This document shows positions 32,621-44,123 of a stretch of DNA of 64,000 bases, piece after piece; the stretch's first letter is position 1; each line of letters opens with the position of its first letter. This DNA is from Setomelanomma holmii (taxonomy: Eukaryota; Ascomycota; Dothideomycetes; Pleosporales; Phaeosphaeriaceae). The stretch covers positions 496,001-560,000 of the forward strand of contig ML978159.1 in assembly GCA_010015745.1 (NCBI GenBank). Direction: 5' to 3'. A model generated the notes under the pieces. The model was not told the DNA's origin. It did no database searches and saw nothing but the letters and a program-made list of their open reading frames with translations. A program made the translations under genes and the position numbers.

Positions 32621-33819
32621 ATGAAGCCTTACATCGCAATACCGGCGATTGCTGCACTTGAGTACCGCGCATGGTCGCGCAAGTCTCTAACACCTGTTGG
32701 CATTCTGACAGCAGGTATCACTGCAAGCATTCATGCCATACATCCATGGAGCGTTTTCTTCACTCTTTTGGGCGTGTTCTTTTTGGCAGGCACGGCGGTC
32801 ACAAAGGTGAGCGCGTTGACGAGCAGACCACTGTGAGATATTTACTGAATTTCATACAGGTCAAACATGACGTCAAAGCAAAGTTGACACAATCTGCGAC
32901 CGGTAGCTCTGGCGGAGAGGGCTCACGCAACCACGTTCAAGTCATTGCCAACTCGGGCGTCGCTTCGATTCTCATATTGCTGCACTTTTGGGAGCTCAAG
33001 AGCTCGGGACGATATGACTACAGCTACAATCTGTGTTGGGAGAAGCGCAGCGACGCGTTGGTGGTTGGCATAGTCGCGTACGTCAGGCACTTGAAATGAT
33101 TTCTTTTTGCTTGCTGACAAGTCAACAGTAATTATGCCGCCGTTGCTGCGGATACGTTTTCGTCAGAACTAGGGATCCTTTCGAAATCGAAGCCACGTCT
33201 CATCACCGCACCATGGCGAGTTGTTCCACCGGGGACGAATGGAGGAGTTACAGCGGCTGGACTGGGCGCTGGCTTGCTCGGCGCGTTCGTCTTGTCCGTT
33301 ACCTCGACATTGGTCGTACCATTCTGCAGTAACTGGGCGTTTTCGGACAAGGTCAACTACACCCTGGCTATGACAGCCGCTGGATTCAGCGGTACTCTGC
33401 TCGACTCGTTACTCGGTGCACTCTTCCAGGCCAGCGTGGTCGATGTACACTCAGGCAGAGTGGTGGAGGGCGAAGGCGGCAGGAAGGTGCTCGTACACAG
33501 CCATCCGCAGACCTATAAGAAGACGGCTCAGCTAAAAAGCGACGTTCACAGCTACCAAGAAGGAAAGGAGGGTATCGCAAAGATCACTGGAGCTAGTGCT
33601 GGAGACGCAATCCTGGCCTCGCGGACTAGGCAGAAAGCAGGAGCAAGCGGAAATGCAGTGGCTGATGGGCATCATGAAAGCCGGAGGATCGAGGTTGGAA
33701 GCGACATACTTGACAACAATGCTGTCAATATTTTCATGGCGGCAATGGTCAGCGTTGGCTCCATGGTGGTAGCTTGTCTGGTTTGGAACCTGCCACTGTC
33801 AAGCCTTGTTGCTACTTAG
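32621..33819 (+). CDS. TMEM19/DUF92 family membrane protein
   Basis: Three exons: 32621-32806, 32860-33077 and 33129-33819, giving 364 residues. Hydrophobic helices alternate with the conserved blocks of the family: GVFFLAGTAVTKVKHDVKAKL, split by the first intron, the VIANSGVASIL segment, NYAAVAADTFSSELG, and GTNGGVTAAGLGAGLLGA. A second group of helices ends the protein. Plant relatives in DUF92 include VTE6-type prenyl-phosphate kinases; animal TMEM19 is uncharacterised. The conserved Asp/Asn-rich AADTFSSELG and GTNGGVT loops could be a catalytic face at a membrane, but activity in fungi is not established as far as I know. Confidence 0.85.
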
Positions 33820-34116
33820 ACGAGAGTAGCAGAATCAATCGAATCGCGGTCTACATACATCAGTGCATGAAAAGATGGTCGTGTATCAAAATGAACTTAC
33901 CGTGAGGCTCTGATGTGCCAAGGCGCGCTAAAGCGGGCGCGTCACTCCCGCAGCCTTGAGCTTCTGCAACAGCTCCAGGTACGACGACTCCACCTTTCTA
34001 ATCAGCACAACTCAAAGATCCCATTCTCCATACGAACTTGCTGTTCTTAGCAGCTTCTCGAACCAAGCGCCGATTCTTCGCAGACCAGACGGTCCCCTTC
34101 GCCTACACATCACATC

Positions 34117-34729
34117 ATGGTAGGCACCCCACGTCCATTCCATACCATGTTGCAAATAGACCTCGACAACTGACGATGCCGCAGTCTCTCAGGTTCGTGC
34201 CTCAGAAGGCCCATCCTTCGCATGCTCAGCTAGAGACCTCCGCCCCATCAGCTCCCGGTGTTCACGATACACTCCGCTCGCGGCTGGGCCAAACCACCAC
34301 AGTATCTACCAGCTCGTCATCAGCAAAGCCAGTCGCACTGCAGTCGGCTCATCCTCTCGAAGCCCGCCTAGTGCAGTGGCGTGAGACTCAGGACCGCATG
34401 AAGATGGAGATGCTGAGGCGACAATTTGGCATTGCGGAGCCCGTGCGACGGGGTATGGAGCTCAAGATCACTGAGGCAGGCGAGTGGCGGCCGGCCGTGC
34501 TGGGTCGCTCAAGCGGGGTACACAAGGACATTCTTGAAGGACGGGATACAGAGATTGGCTGGGAGGACGTGTTCACGGGTGAGTATTGAAGAGGTGCTGT
34601 TGGGAGCCAGAGACCTCCTGTAAAGCCCAAATAGTGTGCAAATGCTGACATGGTGTTTCAGGCAACGAACTCCGCGAGGTACCTGACTTCCACACTGAGG
34701 TCGAGGGCAAGATGAGGATGAACTGGTAG
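34117..34729 (+). CDS. UMP1: Proteasome maturation factor UMP1
   Basis: Preferred model: an exon holding only ATG (34117-34119), an intron with a CTGAC branch and CAG acceptor, then 34185-34578 and 34662-34729, giving 154 residues starting M-SLRFVPQKAHPSH. Alternative: start at the ATG at 34176 inside that intron, giving 156 residues starting MPQSLRF. Diagnostic UMP1 blocks are SAPSAPGVHDTLRSRLG, HPLEARLVQWRETQDRMKM, LRRQFGIAEPVRRGMELK and GRDTEIGWEDVF. UMP1 is a chaperone of 20S core assembly, trapped in the half-proteasome and degraded when the core matures. The gene looks intact. Confidence 0.88.
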
Positions 34730-35745
34730 AAAGATGTTCAGGAACGAGAGACGGTTCACACAACAGGCTTCATGCAGCTTTGATGGGTACGATACTGAAC
34801 ATGACTGACCTCAGTGAGTTGAATCACACAAGAGGTCGGCTTCACAAACTGGGCACGCATGGCGCTGGATTAGATCGAATGACATACGAATGGACCCATG
34901 AACCAGCAGAATTGGTCAAAATGTGGATCCGACACATTGCGACTCACCCAGTATGCCCTCGACTTCCAGATGCATATATGTTGAAACCCTTGTGATGGCG
35001 ATTTTCTGCAACACGTGCAGGCTGCAGGAACAGGACAATTCAACCAATAATCCGTCAAGAACTCATGTCATGTCATTCCTCGCTTGCGAAGATCGTCCTA
35101 CCTACATCACAGATCTCTAGATAGACAGTCTTTCTTACATTTCCCGATATGTCAATGTCAAACCCCAGATCCGCAAATTTGCCGGTTTGGCCGGGACGCA
35201 TGCAAGCAACGCATGTTCTGTGCTCGCTTCCAATTATCGCGCAGGCTAGAATCAATGCAGGGGCGACACCCTTGAGTGTCAGAACTTGGCACGTCGCGGC
35301 ACTAGCGGTAAGTTGACCTGTTGACATGGCTATCTGAAGTGAATTGATATGCACGGGAAGAACAGGAGCACGATTTCTGAGGGAGTCCAAGTACTTTGTC
35401 AGGGAGAGGCACTGCTTGCGGCTGGACCGTTGGCTTTCGCCGATTGCGTGGTAATGGTGGAGCCAGCGGATCGCTCTTGCCGCGTTTGCGACTGCGGAGA
35501 ACAAGGCGCGGTGCCACTTCCTCTTCCCAGCCGTGCACGGTCGCGCTTCCCGTCTATCCATGATCCAACTGCTGAGACATTCACTTCACTTTTAAGCCAC
35601 CACGTCTCCCTTTGCAGCACCGCTCTGCGCCTTCACGACCTCCTGTACTATATCTGCATCCACAAGTCACCTGCCCTTCACTCGCTGGGCATTGCGCAAT
35701 CGCTATCGTTGTTGACGTCGTTTGAGGGAATAAGATCAGCCGCCA
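34730..35745. other. Intergenic region before the ubiquitin-fold gene
   Basis: About 1 kb without a supported gene. The frame at 35349-36104 overlaps the real gene in another frame and is a shadow. Confidence 0.5.
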
Positions 35746-36906
35746 ATGGCTTCCGCAGGCGCAGAGCAGCCGTCAACAGCGGCGCAGAGCAGTCCACAGC
35801 AGGCCGCCGCAGGGTCACGATCAGAGAATACCCAGGAAGCGTTATCGTCGAGCCCACTGGAGATGAAGACGCTACCTCCTGCCGCCACAGCACCAGCGGC
35901 CGCAACCTCAGCGCAGGATTCAGAGCCCACTACATCTGCTCCAGCAGAGATCACAGTACCGCACACATCCGAGACCATCCCAGCCCCAAGCTCATTACCT
36001 GCCACCACGTCGACATTGAAGCCTGCGCCGCCGACGAACCTCACTCGCGCAGAGACCGAGGCAATTGGACCATCTACAGACACGCCAGCAGCAAACCCGG
36101 ATAACACGAATGGACCAGTACTCGTTATCATGCTGCTTCTCACGACCGGCGCCCGACACCCATATAAGATCGACGAGAAATACCTGAAGAAGCGGTCGGT
36201 TGTGGTAGACGATATGGATCCATACAATATCAGTGTCTATACTCTGAAGGAGTTAATATGGCGAGACTGGCGAGAAGGTACGTTCCGCCCATATGAACAC
36301 TCTACAGTTTTTGGCATGAGATGGAAGACATGCGCAGCGCTGTGGCAACTTGCACAACCTAATGGCCGAGAACATTGTGTCACCAACGCTCAGCATGGTC
36401 AAGTACAATTGCCTACTCATCTGCCGTCTTTGCCGTGGAGCGCAAAGTCCATACACAGCCACAGCTCGCAAATGACTTCACTTGAACACAGCTGACGTGG
36501 CTTGACACAGAATGGGAACCTCGGCCAACATCACCGAGTTCAATCAGATTGATTCATTTCGGCCGTATGCTCGACGATAAATCGCCACTGAAAGGTATGT
36601 CTTCCAAATCTGAACTTGCCTCACATCTTGGCATGGCTTGTCCGATTGCTAGGCACAGTGCAGCAATTGGCAGATCGGCCGTGTCCTGCAGCTTCCACGC
36701 AACTGCATCGCCATACCCCATTACGACAAGAGAGACGCTAACGTCGACTAGACTGCCGGTTTCAGACCGAGAATCCGAATGTCGTTCATATGACAGTCAA
36801 GCCTCAAGAGTTGGTTGACGAGGAGGATGCTAAGACTGGTAAAGGCGCAAACAGAAGAGATGGAGAAGATGAGCCAACAGCCGGCTGCCGATGCGTTGTA
36901 TTGTAA
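35746..36906 (+). CDS. Prenylated membrane-anchored ubiquitin-fold protein (MUB/UBL3 type)
   Basis: Three exons: 35746-36277, 36511-36594 and 36752-36906, giving 256 residues with frame kept. The N-terminal 120 or so residues are low-complexity Ala/Ser/Thr/Pro. A ubiquitin-like fold follows: LLLTTGARHPYKIDEKYL, YTLKELIWRDWREEWEPRP, IRLIHFGRMLDDKSPLKDC and NPNVVHMTVKPQE. The protein ends in GCRCVVL, a CaaX box (CVVL, Leu last, so geranylgeranylation is expected), with a second cysteine nearby for palmitoylation. Plant MUBs and animal UBL3 share this design and act at the plasma membrane, recruiting E2 enzymes or sorting cargo to vesicles. The introns (233 and 157 nt) are long for this window. 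Confidence 0.85.
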
Positions 36907-37713
36907 TCGTTTCTGCAGTTGTGCTGACAGTTCCAAGCGGGCAGAAATCGAAAGTCCAAGGGGTTCATCGGTCGCCATGGTTGCGCCGGATGCATCTAGC
37001 ATCGGCCACGCCCTCGCGAAAGACACGGAAATATTGCAGCGGTGCAGTCTCCAGCGTTAGCAGGAAGGAGACCTGCTCCAATTTCACGGAGCGGGCCATT
37101 ATCCGTTCCATACACACGAGGACGGCGTTGGCGTTGGTGGCAATGTATACTCCTTATGGTTTTGTGAAGAGTTTCCTACATTCGAAATTCTGCCTTGCAG
37201 CATGAAGTTTTCTTTCGAGCATTTGACTGTGCGTCTGGGTCTGGTTTCGAGTCCATCTTGGACTTCTTCTACGCTGCTTTTTTGCTTCGCTGCTATTCTT
37301 GTACATTATGCGAGCTTCAACGAAGCACATATTACCGCTGGTTCAGGGATTTTCAGGGAATAGACATAGTCGTTACCAATGTAGTGGTGTGCATTTCAAC
37401 TGAGCTTCGACAATGGTCGCTTGATGAACATGGTCACACATCACCGAGCTGATCTCAGAACAAGATTCATACTATATCCATCCGATAAGTGCAGGAAGGC
37501 GGTGTTCTGCACCAAGTCGTGTTGTTCGCAGACATGCGACCCCATGGATCATTGGGAGCTCGGACCTCGATTGAACCGCCGCATGCCGTCATCGTTCGTG
37601 GTCAGTCACCTCACCATCTTCACTTTAGCCTTCGAGCTCGCCGCCGCCGCCACACTTCGAGATATCTCCCTGGACGTATGCCCCGAATTCAATTGTAGCA
37701 TAATATCACAATC
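36907..37713. other. Intergenic region before the gene at 37714
   Basis: No supported gene. Short frames at 36891-37205 and 37195-37452 have no motif. The final 80 bases are pyrimidine- and Gly/Cys-codon-rich, as in fungal 5' leaders. Confidence 0.45.
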
Positions 37714-38979
37714 ATGGTGCTCGAAGACGTGAACGAGTCCGCACCGGACACTTTCAGCGACAATCCGTACCCAGACCAAAGCGATCCGTATGCATCCTCC
37801 ACATCTTCCTCAGGCACTCGTTTCGACTCAAGCAGCCTGCCACAACCACTTCCTATAATCGGAACGTTCATGGGCTTCTCGGAACGTGCTGTTCGCTTCA
37901 AGACGGAGACAACGATCAAATTTGCGGAGCGCAAGGTTGGGCGTCGATTGAGTACGCAAGAATCACAGGCCCTCGCATTCCACATATACCAGCTCGAACA
38001 GACCAAGAGCTACTTTGCGGCTACAGGTGCTTCATTGGGCGCGTACAGAGCCTATGCTACAATGGGCAAGTTTCGGTATCCGTTCTACCAGCCCAAGATT
38101 GAGGATATCGACCCGAACAAATTCGGTCCCGTCAAAGGCCCCATGGCGCAGTTTGCAAGACACGCTTGGAGATTCTCGCTCTACCTCGTAGTAGCTGGTC
38201 AGATGGGCCAGATCATCGGACAACTCATAGCACAACCACTTGCAGCAGTGAACACGTCGAAGGATCCCAAGCTCGAGCAGTTCGGAAATGAATTAAAAGC
38301 GGCGGCCGCGGTGGAACAGACTCGTACAGCGGCGCAAGGACGAGAGATCCAAGACAGAAGGAGGGAATTTGAGAGACAGACAAAAGACCGTAGTGGTATG
38401 GGTCCAGCGCCACAGGGTAGATGGGGCAAGCAGCCGCCTGCGCCCTCAGAAGATGACGACTCGAGTCCGACTGCTGGTAACGAGCCTTGGGGAAGCCAAC
38501 CTTCGGCACAGGGGTCATGGGACAGCTTTTCGTTGCAGGCAGAGCAGAACGCGCCACAGCAGATGCAGGGGCGGCCGTCAAATGGCGCCTTGACCCGCCG
38601 ATCGCCGCCTACACGAGCACCTTCTGCGTCGTCGTCGCCGTTCGATGACGATGATGCATCACCTACCGGCGGAATGTTCCAGGACGACGTGAACTCTACC
38701 TCACAAGCGCAACAACAATCTCGACCTGGCGAATCGACTTGGGATAGGCTTCGCCGCGGCGGCGTTCCGGTGCCTGGCCAGCGACCTTTGCAGCCGTCAC
38801 GGAGAGAGCCTGAGCGCAGGGAGCAACGAGAGAGCTCAACGTTAGGCGACTCGTATACTTTTGTTGCGGACGATGAGGAGCGAAAGAGGGAAAGGGAGCG
38901 TGCTCAACAGGAGTTCGATGCTAGGCTCGAGCGCGAGAGGCAAGGCAGAGACTTCAGCGACGAGGGAAAGAGATGGTGA
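37714..38979 (+). CDS. Conserved uncharacterised membrane-associated protein
   Basis: A single exon of 421 residues. The N-terminal 190 residues look conserved: a Ser/Pro-rich start, then LPIIGTFMGFSERAVRFK, an amphipathic helix and GASLGAYRAYATMGKFRYPFY. A hydrophobic segment near residues 148-172 (FSLYLVVAGQMGQIIGQLIA) could cross a membrane. The rest is a long hydrophilic region: a coiled basic stretch (QGREIQDRRREFERQTKDR), low-complexity Pro/Ser/Gln/Asp repeats and a Glu/Arg-rich end. I recognise this as a type of protein common in Pezizomycotina but know no function. Organelle membrane residence is a guess. The start has a reasonable context (ATCATGG). Confidence 0.6.
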   Translation: MVLEDVNESAPDTFSDNPYPDQSDPYASSTSSSGTRFDSSSLPQPLPIIGTFMGFSERAVRFKTETTIKFAERKVGRRLSTQESQALAFHIYQLEQTKSYFAATGASLGAYRAYATMGKFRYPFYQPKIEDIDPNKFGPVKGPMAQFARHAWRFSLYLVVAGQMGQIIGQLIAQPLAAVNTSKDPKLEQFGNELKAAAAVEQTRTAAQGREIQDRRREFERQTKDRSGMGPAPQGRWGKQPPAPSEDDDSSPTAGNEPWGSQPSAQGSWDSFSLQAEQNAPQQMQGRPSNGALTRRSPPTRAPSASSSPFDDDDASPTGGMFQDDVNSTSQAQQQSRPGESTWDRLRRGGVPVPGQRPLQPSRREPERREQRESSTLGDSYTFVADDEERKRERERAQQEFDARLERERQGRDFSDEGKRW

Positions 38980-39907
38980 TTCTGATAAGCGTCACTTCAT
39001 GCCTTCAACGCCCAGCTCCTTTTGACGTACCTCGTCTTCCGTGTATATATTACTGTATAGCGGAGTTGTGAGTACCAGCTCGTTCTCCTTCCAGCTTTGG
39101 TGCTAGAAGCTGACTAGCAAAGACAAAGTTGCTGGAATTTTCTGCACATGGCGTTGGTGCCAATGAGCATAAACCTATCGTGTTGTGCACGATGTCGTGC
39201 GTGGCCCTTGCCAAAAGCCCATTGTGAAATACGCGGCTTGGAGAAACCTGTATAGCCTCAATTACTTTTGTTTCTGGATATCGTCTTTGGCAAAGTACTC
39301 TGCAGACAACCAGGCCTTCACAAAAGGAGGAACGTACTGCTGATGCCTCGAAGATATTGGATCTGGCAGCGTCCATAAAATTGCTCAAAACATGTTCGTG
39401 GCATTCATTGCATACAGGGGCCATATATACCATGGTCCAGCGACTGCAGCCTCTTATCCGCACCTCAATCAAACTGGAACCGTGGTACTAAATATTATGC
39501 ATCGCAGATTTTCGGAATGCGCCAATATGAGAGACCTATCCGGCCTCTCTCCTCGAAATCATCACAAAAGACAATCCTGAAATCAACCGCACCATCCAGA
39601 GCAAAACTTACCATCAACACTTGCACTATACCGCACGAGCCAGACTCCGATGTGCCGCCTCTCACCTTGCCCGGCCCTAGATACATTACGCTGTCAAAGC
39701 GCAGATCACTTTTCTCCGGTCCGGTGGGATCTACCATGGAAGCCTCGCCTCGTTATCACTTGAATACATCCCGGGATCACTCTGACCCCTAATTCTCGAC
39801 GAAAAGACAATTTCTCTCACCACGACCATCAAGTCCCCAATATACAGCTGCCTGGCGCTCAACCAGGGTTTTCCGATAAAATCAAGGAGTTTCTACAAGG
39901 AAGACGA
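38980..39907. other. Intergenic region between 37714 gene and 39908 gene
   Basis: No supported gene in 928 bases. Antisense and sense short frames overlap one another without motifs. Confidence 0.45.
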
Positions 39908-41131
39908 ATGGCTACGCGAAAATTGCGGTCAAAAGAAGAACTACAGCGCGCTGTGAAGGCCAATCCTGAGCTATCACAAACAGAACTACTCGGCGCAGAC
40001 ATACCCACTTCCACCTTTGAAGCTATGGCTGCTGGTCTCCTGTCAGCGGCAGATTTTGTCGATCTCGGACTGGCGAAATGGGCAAAAGTTTTACATGAGC
40101 CCTCCCTCAAAGACGAAGTAATAGAAGATAGCCCGGATGCTATCCCTCTTCCACCTCCGCCGAAGCTTGAGAACTTCTTGAAGTTGCCACGAGAGATCCG
40201 CACAAACGTCTACGAGATGGCAATTTACACAGGTCAACCGATTCGACCACATCTGTGCGACGAAGCAGCAAGTACATTCGGCGCACCTGATGGAATCAAT
40301 TTCCACGACCAATGCCAACACTCTCGTGTCAAGCCCAATCACAGCGCCATCTCCAACTTTCTTGGCATCACGCGCGTATCGAAAGAAGTTCGCGCCGAAG
40401 CACTCCCATGTTTCTACTCAAACAATGAGTTCAAAATCGACCAAGATACAGCCATATACTTCATGCGCCTCCAACAACTCGGACGTTTCCACATGCTGCG
40501 CCACATACGCTTCGGCATCGATCTGCACCGGGAAGAATGGACTGCCCAGATTTGACAACAGTTGAATAAACACCTACGCGACGTCGGAAGATACGAGGCG
40601 CAACACAAGTCATTATTCTCCTCTCCAGAGAACACTCGAGACTATCTATCCGACCACCCGAACTACATCGCCGGCGGTCTTCCAGAACTCGCACTTTTAA
40701 GTTGTCTGCGCATGTTAACATCGCCATTCACCTCCTCCGACACCAGGTCCAACACCGCCCTGACACAAGAACTCGTCCTCCCAATCCCATCGGCGCGTAT
40801 GTTCACCGACTACGCTTCCCTTCAATGGTTCCAAACCGTCCCCTCCGCGCTCGGTATATACCTGCATTTCCTCGAAGGGCACGAATTAGCGTACAATATC
40901 CAGGGCCAGATCGGACTCATGTGGCACCAATCGTACCAGAAGGACTTTGACGAGGGAGGGAAGGAGAAGGGGAAGGAGGCTGGGGCTAGAGTGGATGTGG
41001 ACGTATGGAAGAAAGCGGTGGAGTTGATTCCGGGGATTGAGGAGAAGATGAGGTATGATAAGACGGCGTATTATAGGGTGGGGTGTGGTGGGGAGTTGAA
41101 GTGGTTTGATGTTTGGCATAAGGGGAGGTGA
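39908..41131 (+). pseudogene. LPREIR-type protein gene with one in-frame TGA
   Basis: The frame from ATG 39908 runs 215 codons to a TGA at 40553-40555, then continues open in the same frame for 192 codons to a stop at 41129-41131. The N-terminal half contains KLPREIRTNVYEMAI, a motif of a large dothideomycete family related to F-box-like/2EXR proteins, followed by an alpha/beta region with ITRVSKEVRAEALPCFY. The part after the TGA (HLRDVGRYEAQHKSLF, LPELALLSCLRML, GQIGLMWHQSY) reads as normal protein and as a natural continuation. So it is either a very young pseudogene, a base error in the assembly, or a readthrough stop. The context TGA-CAA is not the strong TGA-CTA readthrough signal. Function unknown. 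Confidence 0.65.
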
Positions 41132-41359
41132 GGGGGTTGGTGAGGAGGTCGTAAGGTGGAAGATGTTTGCGCTCCGAGGAATCGGTGCAGTATTGGAAGC
41201 AGATCAGATTCTGTGTAGAAGCTAGGCATCATTGTAGTCGTTATCACTGTGAAAAGTCATCTTCGTCATCATTTTTCCCTCCAAATCTCATCTGATTCGC
41301 TTCTCCTATCCAACACACCCTTTCTGCCCTCCTCCTTCCTTCTTCCCACCCCTCCTCCC

Positions 41360-43752
41360 TCAACATATCCTCTCCCCCGGCTCCCTCCACGGCACACCCA
41401 AAATCTCAAAAATCCGCCTCTCATCCTTGCCCTCAACAAGCACCGCCTCATTCAATTTGTCCCCCCTGCTCCCCCTCTTCACATCCCTATACAACCCCCG
41501 CTGATTCAGCCTCATCCCCATCTTACGCGCCAACAACCTCACACTCCTATTGAAAATATCATTCCCGGTGAAATATATTAGCGCAGCGCCCATTTCCTCC
41601 TTGGGCACGAGTAGGAAGTCCATGCGTCGCCAGACAGTCGAGTCGGGCAGGCAGGAGGCGCCGTGCCATTTCGTCCCTCGGCTATCGTTGGAGACGGAGC
41701 GTGAGGTCGCAAGTGAGGCTTTGAGGAAACCTGTGCGGAAGAGATGCGGGACTAGGGAATCAAATACGACGCTTCGAAGCGTAGACAATGAAGTACCGGG
41801 ACATGTGATTATCATGTCGATATCGCCTGACTCTTGGGCACCGCGGCGGTAACTTCCCATCATTGTTGCTTCGAAGTTCTTGTCCACACTGGCGAGCGCT
41901 TGTTTGATGACGGCGCCGTGCGCTTCGACTTCTGCGCGTGGGATGCGCGAGTTGAAGTCTTCGTAGTGCTCGATGCCAATCTTGTGGCTGTCGGTGAGTT
42001 TGGCCTTGGCTTGGAGGTCGGAGAGGGTGCGGTAGCCGGCTCGGATCCAATTGTTGGCTTGGACGAGGCCAGCGCCATATACGCCAAGAAAGAGGCGGAG
42101 GACTGCGTCGAGCGGGTTGTCGCGCGTGTTGTCTAGTTTGCGGAGACGGTCTGTGAGCACGATCTCCTCGATTTTGTCGGCGAGACGCTGGCCTATGAAA
42201 GGTAAAGCTGCAGCTTGTCTGGCTGTTGTGATCTTTGTGGTTTGCTTCTTCAGCGTGGTTATGCCCTTTCTGTATGCCAGTGTACGCCAGTGATCTTGCA
42301 TTCGGTCGTAGTGCTTACACATGTCCTCCAGGATCTGGATGGTGCGCGCATTGGGATTATTTCTGGAATAGCCACCGCTGCTTGGGTCCATGCACTGGAA
42401 AGTATTTAAGTTCAGACCTTTGTCTCGTAAAGCTGAAGCGTTTGATACGAAAGCGTGCTTCTTTACAGGCTTCGGCGCAGGCTCGGGCTCTTCGTCGGTG
42501 CCTTCGTCCTCATCAGGAGGAGTCGGGGGTCGCGAGTCACCATCTTCATCATCATCAAGCGGGAGATGAGCAATAGCCATTGTCTCCCTAATCGCTTCGG
42601 ACAGAGCATCGTCAAATCGATCGGGCTTCCTTGAGGACACTTCACTAGCCTCTACCGGGTCTGAAGACGGCATAATAAAGCTATCTTTGACGACGTCGCC
42701 AGACGGACTTGAAGAAGGAGCTACAGCCTTTCGTGCTGGCCGCAAGCTCTCTTCAGTTGTCTGCGAGTTTGTCTTCTGGGAGCCTTGAGCCACCAATTGC
42801 CGTCTCGAAGGCTTGATCTTCAGGGACGTCTGTGATGGATCTGAGGACTGTGACGGATCGACGGTCTCAACTGCTGGAGTTCGCTGAGGCGCACCCTTGA
42901 CGGCAAATCGCTGGGCATTCGGGTCGAGCAGTGTACCAAACTCTATGCATTGCGGTACGTACGGATCGAACTTGACTAGAACAAGTTTTCTCTGAAGACG
43001 ATAAGTACATTTGGAAGTGTTCGGAGTAGACGAAGCAGACTTACGGGAAGGCCTGCTTTGTTCAAGTGCCGCAAGAGCTGACTGTAGGTATAAGTCACGT
43101 CATCGAGCATGATATGCGTGAGATCGTCCTGCCATCTGGTGACCCATGCTGCTCCAAGCTGAATGACCTTATGTATGCGCATTCGCCTGACCATGCTGAT
43201 ATCATCGTTGGGATAAAAGTACACGACTTTGTCCTTGAGCAGTTGCTTGTGCTCAGGCTCCAGCTTGATGTTGTCCGCTGGCTTGACGTTCTTGCCATTC
43301 TTCAGCTCGCGAGGCACAGTGCCCATCTGCTTGTAGAACGGGGTCTGATCGAGACTTGCCATGTTAGGAAGCGAAGTGATGCGCTTCAACTTGTTCGTGC
43401 TTTCTACGCCGGCAAGTTGACCGTCACGACGTTTGGTGACTGGAAAGCTCTTCGTCAGCTCAGACTCGGGTGCTGTCGACGATCGAGCCAGCTTAGGACC
43501 AGAGTCGCGTGTCCTCGGACGTTGCTTTGTCGTGTATACTTCGAAATCTGCCCGCCGCTCTTTAGGCGTGGGGCCCAAAAAACTGCTCCTTTGCCTCTCC
43601 AAGGTAGGCGGCGGCATTGCCTTTGAGTCTGCAAGTGCTTGATCAATGACCCCAGAAGCTGTGTCGAGAAAGTCTCGCTCATCGTTGGAAAGGTCCAACA
43701 ATGCCTGCTCCTCAAAATATGCCTCTTTGGCGGCAAGATCTCGGTTTGCCAT
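41360..43752 (-). CDS. POL4: Family X DNA polymerase (POL4/lambda type) with BRCT domain
   Basis: Two exons on the minus strand: 43752-43045 and 42991-41360, giving 779 residues. The start is the ATG at 43752; the frame runs eight codons further up but lacks an ATG. Residues about 155-260 form a BRCT-like domain (DKVVYFYPNDDISMVRRMRIHK, interrupted as ...ITRWQDDLTHIML). After a Ser/Pro linker comes the polymerase core. Helix-hairpin-helix 1 is LPFIGQRLADKIEEI, the second is FLGVYGAGLVQANNWI, and GSYRRGAQESGDIDMI holds two catalytic aspartates near residues 626 and 628. The third aspartate is in RRMDF near 694, followed by YFTGNDIFNRSVR and GMRLNQRGLY. All active-site residues are present. The enzyme fills gaps in end-joining and base-excision repair in the nucleus. 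Confidence 0.9.
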
Positions 43753-44123
43753 GTTGTATGCAGATTGGGTTAACACAAGCTCTTGTAATAGCTGGGTAGA
43801 CTAAGTGTATTGTCTCGTGCGCCCTGAGTGAGGCGTTGTCAAGATGGCTCCAGTATCCAATGTGAGCGAGCGCAACAATCCGCAGCCAACTGGTGGTCCA
43901 TTTATACCGCGGTCGTGGAGTGCAACTCAGATGAAGTCTCAGCCAGCAATGCGTTGTGTGAGTCCGTGGGACGTCACTGAGGCAGCAGCGCGTCAAATAT
44001 TCCCAGCTAACGCGAAAACACGTGCTAAATCGACAACTTTAGCCGCTTCAATACTAGCTCAGCCCGCTCACTTTCACCGCCCAATAATTTCTGGAGACTG
44101 AGCTTAAAACACAAGACACCAAT
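43753..44123. promoter_or_regulatory. Divergent promoter between POL4 and ATP10
   Basis: 371 bases separate the two start codons. No open frame looks coding and no TATA box is obvious. Confidence 0.45.

Noticed and set aside
35349..36104. 251-codon plus-strand frame over the ubiquitin-fold gene
   Set aside because: It is the alternate frame of a low-complexity Ala/Ser/Thr-rich coding region; the real frame continues through two introns into a conserved fold and CaaX box.
40553..40560. Programmed readthrough at TGA-CAA
   Set aside because: The well-known fungal readthrough context is TGA-CTA. TGA-CAA alone is not enough to claim it, so it is kept only as one of three explanations.
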